Positions 14,401 to 28,815 of a stretch of DNA of 64,000 nucleotides are shown here, piece by piece. A model generated the notes under the pieces. The model did no database searches. It saw nothing but the letters and a program-made list of their open reading frames with translations, and was not told the DNA's origin. The number at the start of each line of letters is the position of its first letter. The first letter of the stretch is position 1. Source of the stretch: Meconema thalassinum (taxonomy: Eukaryota; Arthropoda; Insecta; Orthoptera; Tettigoniidae); NCBI GenBank assembly GCA_946902985.2, contig OX336388.2:1696599978-1696663977 (forward strand), given 5' to 3'. A program made the position numbers and the translations under genes.

Positions 14401-16556
14401 CGATACTAATTATGGCAGGTAACTGTAACTTCGATACTAATTATGACAGGTAACAGTAACTTCGATACTAATTATGACTAGTAACTGTAGCTTCGATACA
14501 AATTATGGCAGGAAACTGTAACTTCGATACTAATTATGACAGGTAACAGTAAGTTCGATACAAATTATGACAAGTAACTATAACTTCGATACAAATTATG
14601 ACAGTAACTCTAACTTCGATACTAAATATGACAAGTAACTTTAATTTCGATACTAATAATGGCAGGTAACAGTAACTTCCTTACTAATTATGACAAGTCC
14701 CTGTAATTTCGATACAAATTATGGCAGGTAACTGTTACTTCGATACTAATTATGTCAGGTAACAGTTACTTCGATACTAATTATGACAGGAAACTGTAAC
14801 TTCGTTACTAATTATGACAAGTAACTGTAACATCGATACTAATTATGAGAGGTAACTAACTTCGTTACTAATTATGACAAGTAACTGTAATTTCGTTACA
14901 AATTATGGCAGGTAATTGTAATTTCGATACTAATTATGACAGGTAACAGTAACTTCGATACTAATTATGACAAGTAACAGTAACTTCGATTCTTATTATG
15001 ACAAGTAACTATAACTTGATACTAATTATGACAGGTAACTGTAACTTCGTTACTAATTATAACAAGTAACTGTAATTTCGATACAAATTTTGGCAAATAA
15101 CTGTAACTTCGATACTGATTATGACAGGTAACAGTAACTTCGATACTAATTATGACAGGTAACAGTAACTTCGATACTAATTAATACAAGTAACTGTAGC
15201 TTCGATACAAATTATGGCAGGAAACTGTAACTTCGATGCTAATTATGACAGGTAACAGTAACTTCGATACTTATTATGACAAGTAACTGTAATTTCGATA
15301 CAAATTATGACAGGTAACTGTAACTTCGTAACTAATTATGACAAGTAACTGTAATTCCGATACAAATTATGGCAGGTAACAGTACCTTCGATACTAATTA
15401 TGACAAGGAACTGTAATTTCGATACAAATTATGGCAGGTAAATGTAACTTCGATACTAATTATGACAGATAACAGTAACTTCGATACTAATTATGACAAG
15501 TAACTATAACTTCGAATCAAATTATGACAGGTAACTGTAACATCGATACTAATTATGACAAGAAACTCTAACTTCGTTACTAATTATGACAAGTAACAGT
15601 AATTTTGATAAAAAATTATGGTAGGTAACTGTATCTTCAATACTATTTATGACAGGTAACAGGAACTTCGATACTAATTATGACAGGTAACTGTATCTTC
15701 GTTACTAATTATGACAAATAACTGTAATTTCGATACAAATTATGGCAGGTAACAGTACCTTCGGTACTAATTATGACAGGTAACTGTAACTTCGATTCTA
15801 ATTATGACAGGTTACTGTAACATCGTTACTCATTATGTCAAGTAACTGTAACATCGATACTAATTATGACAAGTAACTGTAACTTCGATACTAATTATGA
15901 CAAGTAACAGTAACTTCGATACCAATTTTGACAGGTAACTGTAACTTCGTTACTAATTATGACAAGTAACTGTAATTTCGATACAAATTATGGCAGGTAA
16001 CTCTAACTTCGATACTAATTAATACAGGTAACAGTAACTTCGATACTAATTATGGCAGGTAACTGTAACTTCGATACTAATTATGACAGGTAACAGTAAC
16101 TTCGATACTAATTATGACAAGTAACTGTAGCTTCGATACAAATTATGGCAGGAAACTGTAACTTCGATACTAATTATGACAGGTAACAGTAAGTTCGATA
16201 CTAATTATGACAAGTAACTATAACTTCGATACAAATTATGACAGTAACTCTAACTTCGATACTAATTATGACAAGTCCCTGTAATTTCGATACAAATTAT
16301 GGCAGGTAACTGTTACTTCGATACTAATTATGTCAGGTAACAGTTACTTCGATACTAATTATGACAGGAAACTGTAACTTCGTTACTAATTATGACAAGT
16401 AACTGTAATATCGATACAAATTATGACAGTTAACTGTAACTTCGTTACTTATTTTGACAAGTAACTGTAATTTCGATACAAATTATGGCAGGTAACGGTA
16501 CCTTCGATACTAATTATGACAGGTAACTGTAACTTCGATACTAATTATGACAAGGA
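11470..16556. repeat. 5.1-kb satellite segment, copy 2 (pair with 1)
   Basis: Second copy of the segment at 1-5,150, offset 11,469, with only scattered substitutions. It lacks two monomers near 16,260 relative to copy 1: CTAACTTCGATACTAATT runs straight into the AAGTCCCTG monomer. The pairing in phase ends near 16,556. It carries the same internal tandem 1,640-bp repeat, with 29-bp landmark monomers at 13,210 and 14,850. Confidence 0.88.
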
Positions 16557-18389
16557 ACTGTAATTTCGATACAAATTATGGCAGGTGACGGTAACTTTGA
16601 TACTAATTATGACAGGTAACAGTAACTTCGATACTAATTATGACAAGTAACTGTACCTTCGTTACTAATTAAGACAAGTAATTCTAATTTTGATAAAAAA
16701 TTATGGCAGGTAACTGTAACTTCGATACTAATTAATACATGTAACAGTAACTTCGATACTAATTATGACAGGTTACTGTAACATCGTTACTAATTATGTC
16801 AAGTTACTGTAACTTCGATACTAATTATGACAAGTAACTGTAACTTCGATACTTATTATGACAGGTAACTGTAACCTCACTACTAATTATGACAAGAAAC
16901 TGTAACTTCGATACTAATTATGACAGGTAACTGTAACTTCGATACTAATTATGACAAGTAACTGTAACTTCGATACTAATTATGACAAGTAACTGTAACT
17001 TCGATACTAATTATGACGGGTAACAGTAACTTCGATATTAATTATGACAAGTAACAGTAACTTCGATACTAATTATGACAAGTAACTGTAATTTCGATAC
17101 AAATTTTGGCAGGTAACTGTAACTTCGATACTAATTATGACAGGTAACAGTAACTTCGATACTTATTATGACATGTAACTATAACTTCGATACTAATTAT
17201 GACAAGTAACTATAACTTCGAATCAAATTATGACAGGTAACTGTAACTTCGATACTAATTATGACAAGTAACTGTAACTTCGATACTAATTATGACAAGT
17301 AAATGTAACTTCGATACTAATTATGACGGGTAACAGTAACTTCGATATTAATTATGAGAAGTAACAGTAACTTCGATACTAATTATGACAAGTAACTGTA
17401 ATTTCGATACAAATTTTGGCAGGTAACTGTAACTTCGATACTAATTATGACAAGTAACAGTAACTTCGATATTTATTATGATAAGTAACTATAACTTCGA
17501 TACTTATTATGACAAGTAACTGTAATTTCGATACAAATTATGGCTGGTAACGGTACCTTCGATACTAATTATGACAGGTAACTGTAACTTCGATACTAAT
17601 TATGACAAGGAACTGTAATTTCGATACAAATTATGGCTGGTAACGGTAACTTTGATACTAAATATGACAGGTAACAGTAACTTCGATACTAATTATGACA
17701 AGTAACTGTAACTTCGTTACTAATTAAGACAAGTAATTCTAATTTTGATAAAAAATTATGGCAGGTAACTGTAACTTCGATACTAATTAATACAGGTAAC
17801 AGTAACTTCGATTCTAATTATGACATGTTACTGTAACATCGTTACTAATTATGTCAAGTAACTGTAACTTCGATACTAATTATGACAAGTAACTGTAACT
17901 TCGATACTAATTTTGACAGGTAACTGTAACTTCGTTACTAATTATGACAAGTAACTGTAATTTCGATACAAATTATGGAAGGTAACTGTAACTTCGATAC
18001 TAATTATGACAGGTAACAGTTACTTCGATACTAATTATGACAAGTAACTATAACATCGATACAAATTATGACAGGTAACTGTAACTTCGATACTAATTAT
18101 GACAAGAAACTCTAACTTCGTTACTAATTATGATAAGTAACAGTAATTTTGATAAAAAATTATGGTAGGTAACTGTAACTTCAATACTAATTATGACAGG
18201 TAACAGTAACTTCGATACTAATTATGACAGGTAACTGTAACTTCGTTACTAATTATGACAAATTACTTTAATTTCGATACTAATTAAGGCAGGTAACTGT
18301 AACTTCGTTACTAATTATGACAAGTGACTGTAATTTCGATACAAATTTTGTCAGGTAACTGTAACTTCGATACTGATTATGACAGGTAA
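16557..18389. repeat. Satellite stretch with a local 10-monomer duplication
   Basis: Only 31-bp monomers. A short local repeat is visible: the GACGGGTAACAG monomer followed by GATATTAATTATG occurs near 17,009 and again near 17,316, with similar flanks (AATTTCGATACAAATTTTGG, then a step to ATAACTTCG). Several stretches, such as the one with AAGGAACTG, TTTGATAC and AATTCTAATTTTG, are shared with 880-1,300 and many later blocks. No gene seen. Confidence 0.72.
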
Positions 18390-19975
18390 CAGTAACTTCG
18401 ATACTAATTATGACAGGAAACTGTAACTTCGTTACTAATTATGACAAGTTACTGTAATTTCGATACAAATTATGACAGGTAACTGTAGCTTCGTAACTAA
18501 TTATGACAGGAAACTGTAACTTCGTTACTAATTATGACAAGTAACTGTAATTTCGATACAAATTATGACAGGTAACTGTAACTTCGTAACTAATTATGAC
18601 AAGTAACTGTAATTCCGATACAAATTATGGCAGGTAACAGTACATTCGATACTAATTATGACAGGTTACAGTAACTTCGATACTAATTATGACAGAAAAC
18701 AGTAACTTCGATACTAATTAAGACAGGTAACTGTAACTTCGTTACAAATTATGACAAGTAACTGTAATTTCGATACAAATTATGGCAGGTAACTCTAACT
18801 TCGATACTAATTATGACAGGTAACAGTAACTTCGATACTAATTATGGCAGGTAACTGTAACTTCGATACTAATTATGACAGGTAACAGTAACTTCGATAC
18901 TAATTATGACAAGTAACTGTAACTTCGATACTAATTATGACAGGTAACTAACTTCGTTACTAATTATGACAAGTTACTTTAATTTCGTTACAAATTATGG
19001 CAGGTAATTTTAATTTCGATACTAATTATGACAGGTAACAGTAACTTCGATACTAATTATGACAAGTAACAGTAACTTCGATACTTATTATGACAAGTAA
19101 CTATAACTTCGATACTAATTATGACAGGTAACTGTAACTTCGTTACAAATTATGACATGTAACTGTAATTTCGATACAAATTTTGTCAGGTAACTGTAAC
19201 TTCGATACTGATTATGACAGGTAACAGTAACTTCGATACTAATTATGACAAGTAACTGTAACTTCGATACTAATTATGACAGGTAACTAACTTCGTTACT
19301 AATTATGACAAGTAACTGTAATTTCGTTACAAATTATGGCAGGTAATTGTAATTTCGATACTAATTATGACAGGTAAGAGTAACTTCGATACTAATTATG
19401 ACAAGTAACAGTAACTTCCATACTTATTATGACAAGTAACTATAACTTCGATACTAATTATGACAGGTAACTGTAACATCGTTACTAATTATGACAAGTA
19501 ACTGTAATTTCGATACAAATTTTGGCAGGTAACTGTAACTTCGATACTAATTATGGCAGGTAACAGTAACTTCGATACTTATTATGACAAGTAACTGTAA
19601 CTTCGATACTAATTATGACAGGTAACTGTAACTTCGTTACAAATTATGACAAGTAACTGTAATTTCGATACAAATTATGGCAGCTAACTCTAACTTCGAT
19701 ACTAATTATGACAGGTAACAGTAACTTCGATACTAGTTATGGCAGGTAACTGTAACTTCGATACTAATTATGACAGGTAACAGTAACTTCGATACTAATT
19801 ATGACAAGTAACTGTAACTTCGATACTAATTATGACAGGTAACAGTAACTTCGATACTGATTATGACAAGTAACAGTAACTTCGTTACTAATTATGACAT
19901 GTAACTGTAATTTCGATACAAATTATGGCAGGTAACTATAACTTCGATACTAATTATGACAGGTTACAGTAACTT
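18390..19975. repeat. 1.6-kb block, copy 1 (pair with 24,493)
   Basis: Matches 24,493-26,078 at a constant offset of 6,103. Landmarks agreeing exactly: GTAGCTTCG at 18,483 and 24,586; ACATTCG at 18,642 and 24,745; 29-bp monomers at 18,942 and 25,045 and again at 19,281 and 25,384. Beyond 19,975 the partner has two extra monomers (a CAGAAAACAG monomer and its neighbour), after which similarity resumes at an offset near 6,163. Confidence 0.87.
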
Positions 19976-20404
19976 CGATAATAATTATGGAAGGTAACTG
20001 TAACTTCGATACTAATTATGACAGTTAACTGTAACTTCGTTACTAATTATGACAAGTAACTGTAATTTTGATAAAAAATTATGGCAGGTAACTGTAACTT
20101 CGATACTAATTAATACAGGTAACAGTAACTTCGATTCTAATTATGACAGGTTACTGTAACATCGTTACTAATTATGTCAAGTAACTGTAACTTCGATACT
20201 AATTATGACAAGTAACTGTAACTTCGATACTTATTATGACAGGTAACTCTAACCTCATTACAAATTATGACAAGAAACTGTAACTTCGATACTAATTATG
20301 ACAGGTAACTGTAACTTCGATACTAATTATGACAAGTAACTGTAATTTCGATACAAATTATGGCAGGTAACTGTAACTTCGTTACTAATTAAGACAAGTA
20401 ACTG

Positions 20405-22275
20405 TAATTTCGATACTAATTACGACAGGTAACTGTAACTTCGTTACTAATTATGACAAATAACTGTAATTTCGATACAAATTATGGCAGGAAACTGTAA
20501 CTTCGATACTAATTATGACAGCTAACAGTAAGTTCGATACTAATTATGACAAGTAACTATAACTTCGATACAAATTATGACAGGTAACTGTAACTTCGAT
20601 ACTAATTATGACAAGTAACTTTAATTTCGATACTAATAATGGCAGGTAACTGTAACTTCCTTACTAATTATGACAAGTCCCTGTAATTTCGATACAAATT
20701 ATGGCAGGTAACTGTAACGTCGATACTAATTATGTCAGGTAACAGTTACTTCGATACTAATTATGACAGGAAACTGTAACTTCGTTACTACTTATGAAAA
20801 GTAACTGTAATATCGATACAAATTATGACAGTTAACTGTAACTTCGTTTCTTATTATGACAAGTAACTGTAATTTCGATACAAATTATGGCAGGTAACGG
20901 TACCTTCGATACTAATTATGAGAGGTAACTGTAACTACGATACTAATTATGACAAGGAACTGTAATTTCGATACAAATTATGGCAGGTAACGGTAAAATT
21001 GATACTAATTATGACAGGTAACAGTAACTTCGATACTAATTATGACAAGTAACTCTAACTTCGTTACTAATTAAGACAAGTAATCCTAATTTTGATAAAA
21101 AAATATGGCAGGTAACTGTAACTTCGATACTAATTAATACAGGTAACAGTAACTTCGATACTAATTATGACAGGTTACTGTAACATCGTTACTAATTATG
21201 TCAAGTAACTGTAACTTCGATACTAATTATGACAAGTAACTGTAACTTCGATACTTATTATGACAGGTAACTGTAACTTCGATACTAATTATGACAAGTA
21301 ACTGTAACTTCGATACTAATTATGACAAGTAACTGTAACTTCGATACTAATTATGATGGGTAACAGTAACTTCGATATTAATTATGACAAGTAACAGTAA
21401 CTTCGATACTAATTATGACAAGTAACTGTAATTTCGATACAAATTTTGGCAGGTAACTGTAACTTCGATACTAATTATGACAGGTAACAGTAACTTCGAT
21501 AATTATTATGACAAGTAACTGTAACTTCGATACTAATTATGACAGGTAACTGTAACTTCGTTACTAATTATGACAAGTAACTGTAATTTCGATACAAATT
21601 TTGGCAGGTAACTGTAACTTCGATACTAATTATGACAGGTAACAGTAACTTCGATACTAATTATGGCAGGTAACTGTAACTTCGATACTAATTATGACAG
21701 GTAACAGTAACATCGATACTAATTATGACAAGTAACTGTAGCTTCGATACTAATTATGACAGGTAACTAACTTCGTTACTAATTATGACAAGTAACTGTA
21801 ATTTCGTTACAAATTATGGCAGGTAATTGTAATTTCGATACTAATTATGACAGGTAACAGTAACTTCGATACTAATTATGACAAGTAACAGTAACTTCGA
21901 TACTTACTATGACAAGTAACTATAACTTCGATAGTAATTATGACAGGTAATTGTAACTTCGTTACTAATTATGACAAGTAACTCTAATTTCGATACAAAT
22001 TTTGGCAGGTTAATGTAACTTCGATACTGATTATGACAGGTAACAGTAACTTCGATACTAATTATGACAGGAAACTGTAACTTCGTTTTTAATTATGACA
22101 AGTAACTGTAATTTCGATACAAATTATGACAGGTAACTGTAACTTCGTAACTAATTATGACAGGATACTGTAACTTCGTTACTAATTATGACAAGTAACT
22201 GTAATTTCGATACAAATTATGACAGGTAACTGTAACTTCGTAACTAATTATGACAAGTAACTGTAATTCCGATAC
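20405..22275. repeat. 1.9-kb HOR family, copy 1
   Basis: Matches 28,585-30,455 at a constant offset of 8,180. Points checked: GGTAAAATTGATAC (GATAC at 21,001 and 29,181), CTTATTATG near 21,253 and 29,433, GTAGCTTCG near 21,740 and 29,920, and CTGTAATTCC at 22,261 and 30,441. Variant order: GAGAAG or TTACGAC, CTTTAATTTCG with AATAATGG, AAGTCCCTG, AATATCG, AAAATTGATAC, TTAATACAGG, GGTTACTG, GGGTAACAG, 29-bp monomer, GGTTAATG, CTTCGTAAC, AATTCCG. Roughly 60 monomers. Confidence 0.88.
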
Positions 22276-24492
22276 AAATTATGGCAGGTAACAGTACCTT
22301 CGATACTAATTATGACAGGTTACAGTAACTTCGATACTAATTATGACAGAAAACAGTAACTTCGATACTAATTATGACAGGTAACAGTAACTTCGATAAT
22401 AATTATGGAAGGTAACTGTAACTTCGATACTAATTATGACAGTAAACTGTAACTTCGTTACTAATTATGACAAGTAACTGTAATTTCGTTACAAATTATG
22501 GCTGGTAACTGTAACTTCGATACTATTTATGACAGGTAACAGTAACTTCTATACTAATTTTGCCAAGTAACTGTTACTTCGATAATAATTATGACCGGTA
22601 ACTGTAACTTCGTTACTAATTATGACAAGTAACTGTAATTTCGATACAAATATTGGCAGGTAACTGTAACTTCGATACTAATTATGACAGGTAACAGTCA
22701 CTTCGATACTAATTATGAGAAGTAACTGTAACTTCGATACTAATTACGACAGGTAACTGTAACTTCGTTACTAATTATGACAAATAACTGTAATTTCGAT
22801 ACAAATTATGGCAGGAAACTGTAACTTCGATACTAATTATGACAGGTAACAATAAGTTCGATACTAATTATGACAAGTAACTATAACTTCGATACAAATT
22901 ATGACAGGTAACTGTAACTTCGATACAAATTATGACAAGTAACTTTAATTTCGATACTAATAATGGCAGGTAACTGTAACTTCCTTACTAATTATGACAT
23001 GTCCCTGTAATTTCGATACAAATTATGGCAGGTAACTGTAACTTCGATACTAATTATGTCAGGTAACAGTTACTTCGATACTAATTATGACAGGAAACTG
23101 TAACTTCGTTACTACTTATGACAAGTAACTGTAATATCGATACAAATTATGACAGTTAACTGTAACTTCGTTACTTATTATGACAAGTAACTGTAATTTC
23201 GATACAAATTATGGCAGGTAACGGTGCCTTCGATACTAATCATGACAGGTAACATAAACTTCGATACTAATTATGACAAGGAACTGTAATTTCGATACAA
23301 ATTATGGCAGGTAACTGTAACTTTGATAGTAATTATGACAGGTAACAGTAACTTCGATACTAATTATGACAAGTAACTGTAACTTCGTTACTAATTATGA
23401 CAAGCAACTCTAATTTTGATAAAAAATTATGGCAGGTAACTGTAACTTCGATACTAATTAATACAGGTAACAGTAACTTCGATTCTAATTATGACAGGTT
23501 ACTGTAACATCGTTACTAATTATGTCAAGTAACTGTAACTTCGATACTAATTATGACAAGTAACTGTAACTTCGATACTTATTATGACAGGTAACTGTAA
23601 CCTCATTACTAATTATGACAAGAAACTGTAACTTCGATACTAATTATGACAGGTACTGTAACTTCGATACTAATTATGACAAGTAACTGTAACTTCGATT
23701 CTAATTATGACAAGTAACTGTAACTTCGATACTAATTTTGACAGGTAACTGTAACTTCGTTACTACTTATGAAAAGTAACTGTAATTTCGATACAAATTA
23801 TGGCAGGTAACTCTAACTTCGATACTAATTAATACAGGTAACAGTAACTTCGATACTAATTATGACAGGTTACTGTAACATCGTTACTAATTATGTCAAG
23901 TAACTGTAACTTCGATACTAATTATGACAAGTAACTGTAACTTCGATACTTATTATGACAGGTAACTGTAACTTCCATACTAATTATGACAATTAACTGT
24001 AACTTCTATACTAATTATGACAAGTACCTGTAACTTCGATACTAATTTTGACAGGTAACAGTAACTTCGATATTAATTATGAGCAGTAACTGTAATTTCG
24101 ATACAAATTATGGCAGGTAACTGTAACTTCGATACTAATTATGACAGGTTACAGTAACTTCGATACTAATTATGACAGAAAACAGTAACTTCGATACTAA
24201 TTATGACTGGTAACTGTAACTTCGATAATAATTATGGAAGGTAACTGTAACTTCGATACCAATTATGACTGTTAACTGTAACTTCGTTACTAATTATGAC
24301 AAGTAACTGTAATTTCGATACAAATTATGGCAGGTAACTGTAACTTCGATACTAATTATGACAGGTAACAGTCACTTCGATACAAATTATGAGAAGTAAC
24401 TGTAACTTCGATACTAATTATGGCAGGTAACTGTAACTTCGTTACTAATTATGACAAATAACTGTAATTTCGATACAAATTATGGCAGGTAA
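22276..24492. repeat. Satellite stretch between HOR blocks
   Basis: Only 31-bp monomers, no gene seen. Sub-blocks resemble others: the CAGTCAC, GAGAAG, TTACGAC series near 22,690-22,760 is like 9,090-9,160 and 28,550-28,600; the TTTTGCCAAG monomer near 22,558 is like those near 30,707, 31,110, 36,287 and 36,940. TTAATACAGG monomers occur near 23,458 and 23,832. A monomer missing one base (AGGTACTG) lies near 23,651. Confidence 0.72.
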
Positions 24493-26078
24493 CAGTAACT
24501 TCGATACTAATTATGACAGGAAACTGTAACTTCGTTACTAATTATGACAAGTAACTGTAATTTCGATACAAATTATGACAGGTAACTGTAGCTTCGTAAC
24601 TAATTATGACAGGAAACTGTAACTTCGTTACTAATTATGACAAGTAACTGTAATTTCGATACAAATTATGACAGGTAACTGTAACTTCGTAACTAATTAT
24701 GACAAGTAACTGTAATTCCGATACAAATTATGGCAGGTAACAGTACATTCGATACTAATTATGACAGGTTACAGTAACTTCGATACTAATTATGAAAGAA
24801 AACAGTAACTTCGATACTAATTATGACAGGTAACTGTAACTTCGTTACAAATTATGACAAGTAACTGTAATTTCGATACAAATTATGGCAGGTAACTCTA
24901 ACTTCGATACTAATTATGACAGGTAACAGTAACTTCGATACTAATTATGGCAGGTAACTGTAACTTCGATACTAATTATGACAGGTAACAGTAACTTCGA
25001 TACTAATTATGACAAGTAACTGTAACTTCGTTACTAATTATGACAGGTAACTAACTTCGTTACTAATTATGACAAGTTACTGTAATTTCGTTACAAATTA
25101 TGGCAGGTAATTTTAATTTCGATACTTATTATGACAGGTAACAGTAACTTCGATACTATTTATGACAAGTAACAGTAACTTCGATACTTATTATGACAAG
25201 TAACTATAACTTCGATACTAATTATGACTGGTAACTGTAACTTCGTTACAAATTATGACATGTAACTGTAATTTCGATACAAATTTTGTCAGGTAACTGT
25301 AACTTCGATACTGATTATGACAGGTAACAGTAACTTCGATACTAATTATGACAAGTAACTGTAACTTCGATACTAATTATGACAGGTAACTAACTTCGTT
25401 ACTAATTATGACAAGTAACTGTAATTTCGTTACAAATTATGGCAGGTAATTGTAATTTCGATACTAATTATGACAGTTAAGAGTAACTTCGATACTAATT
25501 ATGACAAGTAACAGTAACTTCCATACTTATTATGACAAGTAACTATAACTTCGATACTAATTATGACAGGTAACTGTAACATCGTTATTAATTATGACAT
25601 GTAACTGTAATTTCGATACAAATTTTGGCAGGTAACTGTAACTTCGATACTAATTATGACAGGTAACAGTAACTTCGATACTTATTATGACAAGTAACTG
25701 TAACTTCGATACTAATTATGACAGGTAACTGTAACTTCGTTACAAATTATGACAAGTAACTGTAATTTCGATACAAATTATGGCAGGTAACTCTAACTTC
25801 GATACTAATTATGACAGGTAACAGTAACTTCGATACTAATTATGGCAGGTAACTGTAACTTCGATACTAATTATGACAGGTAACAGTAACTTCGATACTA
25901 ATTATGACAAGTAACTGTAACTTCGATACTAATTATGACAGGTAACAGTAACTTCGATACTGATTATGACAAGTAACAGTAACTTCGTTACTAATTATGA
26001 CAAGTAACTGTAATTTCGATACAAATTATGGCAGGTACCTGTAACTTCGATACTAATTATGACAGGTTACAGTAACTT
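24493..26078. repeat. 1.6-kb block, copy 2 (pair with 18,390)
   Basis: Second copy of the block at 18,390, offset 6,103, with scattered substitutions such as TATGAAAGAA near 24,793 and GACAGTTAAGAG near 25,483. Two 29-bp monomers 339 bp apart (25,045 and 25,384) mark it and its partner. Confidence 0.87.
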
Positions 26079-26950
26079 CGATACTAATTATGACAGAAAA
26101 CAGTAACATCGATACTAATTATGACAGGTAACAGTAACTTCGATAATAATTATGGAAGGTAACTGTAACTTCGATACTAATTATGACAGTTAACTGTAAC
26201 TTCGTTACTAATTATGACAAGTAACTGTTTTTGATAAAAAATTATGGCAGGTAACTGTAACTTCGATACTAATTAATACAGGTAACAGTAACTTCGATTC
26301 TAATTATGACAGGTTACTGTAACATCGTTACTAATTATGTCAAGTAACTGTAACTTCGATACTAATTATGACAAGTAACTGTAACTTCGATACTTATTAT
26401 GACAGGTAACTGTAACCTCATTACTAATTATGACAAGAAACTGTAACTTCGATACCAATTATGACAGGTAACTGTAACTTCGATACTAATTATGACAAGT
26501 AACTGTAACTTCGATAGTAATTATGACAAGTAACTGTAACTTAGATACTAATTTTGACAGGTAACTGTAACTTCGTTACTAATTATGACAAGTAACTGTA
26601 ATTTCGATACAAATTATGGCAGGTAACTGTAACTTCGATACTAATTATGACAGGTAACAATCACTTCGATACTAATTATGAGAAGTAACTGTAACTTCGA
26701 TACTAATTACGACAGGTAACTGTAACTTCGTTACTAATTATGACAAATAACTGTAATTTCGATACAAAATATGGCAGGAAACTGTAACTTCGATACTAAT
26801 TATGACAGGTAACAGTACGTTCGATACTATTTATGACAAGTAACTATAACTTCGATACAAATTATGACAGGTAACTGTAACTTCGATACTAATTATGACA
26901 AGTAACTTTAATTTCGATACTAATAATGGCAGGTAACTGTAACTTCCTTA
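25650..26950. repeat. 1.3-kb block, copy 1 (partners at 27,541 and 31,909)
   Basis: Aligns with 27,541-28,815 at offset 1,891 (61 monomers): ATGGCAGG with CTCTAAC at 25,780 against 27,671. It has a private 2-bp loss near 26,228 (GTAACTGTTTTTG in place of GTAACTGTAATTTTG). It overlaps the 24,493-26,078 block, another sign of mosaic exchange. Confidence 0.82.
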
Positions 26951-27540
26951 CTAATTATGACAAGTCCCTGTAATTTCGATACAAATTATGGCAGGTAACT
27001 GTAACTTCGATACTAATTATGTCAGGTAACAGTTACTTCGATACTAATTATTACAGGAAACTGTAACTTCGTTACTACTTATGACAAGTAACTGTAATAT
27101 CGATACAAATTATGACAGTTAACTGTAACTTCGTTACTTATTATGACAAGTAACTGTAATTTCGATACTAATTATGGCAGGTAACGGTAAAATTGATACT
27201 AATTATGACAGGTAACAGTAACTTCTATACTAATTATGACAAGTAACTCTAACTTCGTTACTAATTAAGACAAGTAATTCTAATTTTGATAAAAAATTAT
27301 GGCAGGTAACTGTAACTTCGATACTAATTAATACTGGTAACAGTAACTTCGATACTAATTATGACAGGTTACTGTAACATCGTTACTAATTATGTCAAGT
27401 AACTGTAACTTCGATACTAATTATGACAAGTAACTGTAACTTCGATACTTATTATGACAAGTAACTGTAACTTCGATACTAATTATGACAAGTAACTGTA
27501 ACTTCGATACTAATTATGACAAGTTACTGTAACATCGATA

Positions 27541-28815
27541 CTAATTATGACAGGTAACAGTAACTTCGATACTTATTATGACAAGTAACTGTAACTTCGA
27601 TACTAATTATGACAGGTAACTGTAACTTCGTTACAAATTATGACATGTAACTGTAATTTCGATACAAATTATGGCAGGTAACTCTAACTTCGATACTAAT
27701 TATGACAGGTAACAGTAACTTCGATACTTATTATGGCAGGTAACTGTAACTTCGATACTAATTATGACAGGTAACAGTAACTTCGATACTAATTATGACA
27801 AGTAACTGTAACTTCGATACTAATTATGACAGGTAACAGTAACTTCGATACTGATTATGACAAGTAACAGTAACTTCGTTACTAATTATGACAAGTAACT
27901 GTAATTTCGATACAAATTATGGCAGGTAACTGTAACTTCGATACTAATTATGACAGGTTACAGTAACTTCGATACTAATTATGACAGAAAACAGTAACTT
28001 CGATACTAATTATGACAGGTAACAGTAACTTCGATAATAATTATGGAAGGTAACTGTAACTTCGATACTAATTATGACAGTTAACTGTAACTTCGTTACT
28101 AATTATGACAAGTAACTGTAATTTTGAAAAAAAATTATGGCAGGTAATTGTAACTTCGATACTAATTAATACAGGTAACAGTAACTTCGATTCTAATTAT
28201 GAGAGGTTACTGTAACATCGTTACTAATTATGTCAAGTAACTGTAACTTCGATACTAATTATGAAAAGTAACTGTAACTTCGATACTTATTATGACAGGT
28301 AACTGTAACCTCATTACTAATTATGACAAGAAACTGTAACTTCGATACTAATTATGACAGGTAACTGTAACTTCGATACTAATTATGACAAGTAACTGTA
28401 ACTTCGATACTAATTATGACAAGTAACTGTAACTTAGATACTAATTTTGACAGGTAACTGTAACTTCGTTACTAATTATGACAAGTAACTGTAATTTCGA
28501 TACAAATTATGGCAGGTAACTGTAACTTCGATACTAATTATGACAGGTAACAGTCACTTCGATACTAATTATGAGAAGTAACTGTAGCTTCGATACTAAT
28601 TACGACAGGTAACTGTAACTTCGTTACTAATTATGACAAATAACTGTAATTTCGATACAAATTATGGCAGGAAACTGTAACTTCGATACTAATTATGACA
28701 GGTAACAGTAAGTTCGATACTAATTATGACAAGTAACTATAACTTCGATACAAATTATGACAGGTAACTGTAACTTCGATACTAATTATGACAAGTAACT
28801 TTAATTTCGATACTA
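27541..28815. repeat. 1.3-kb block, copy 2
   Basis: Matches 31,909-33,184 at offset 4,369, including the shared odd A-run monomer ATTTTGAAAAAAAATTATGG (28,121 and 32,490) and the TATGAAAAG change near 28,262 and 32,631. These shared private changes, absent from copy 1 at 25,650, show copies 2 and 3 are closest relatives. Confidence 0.87.
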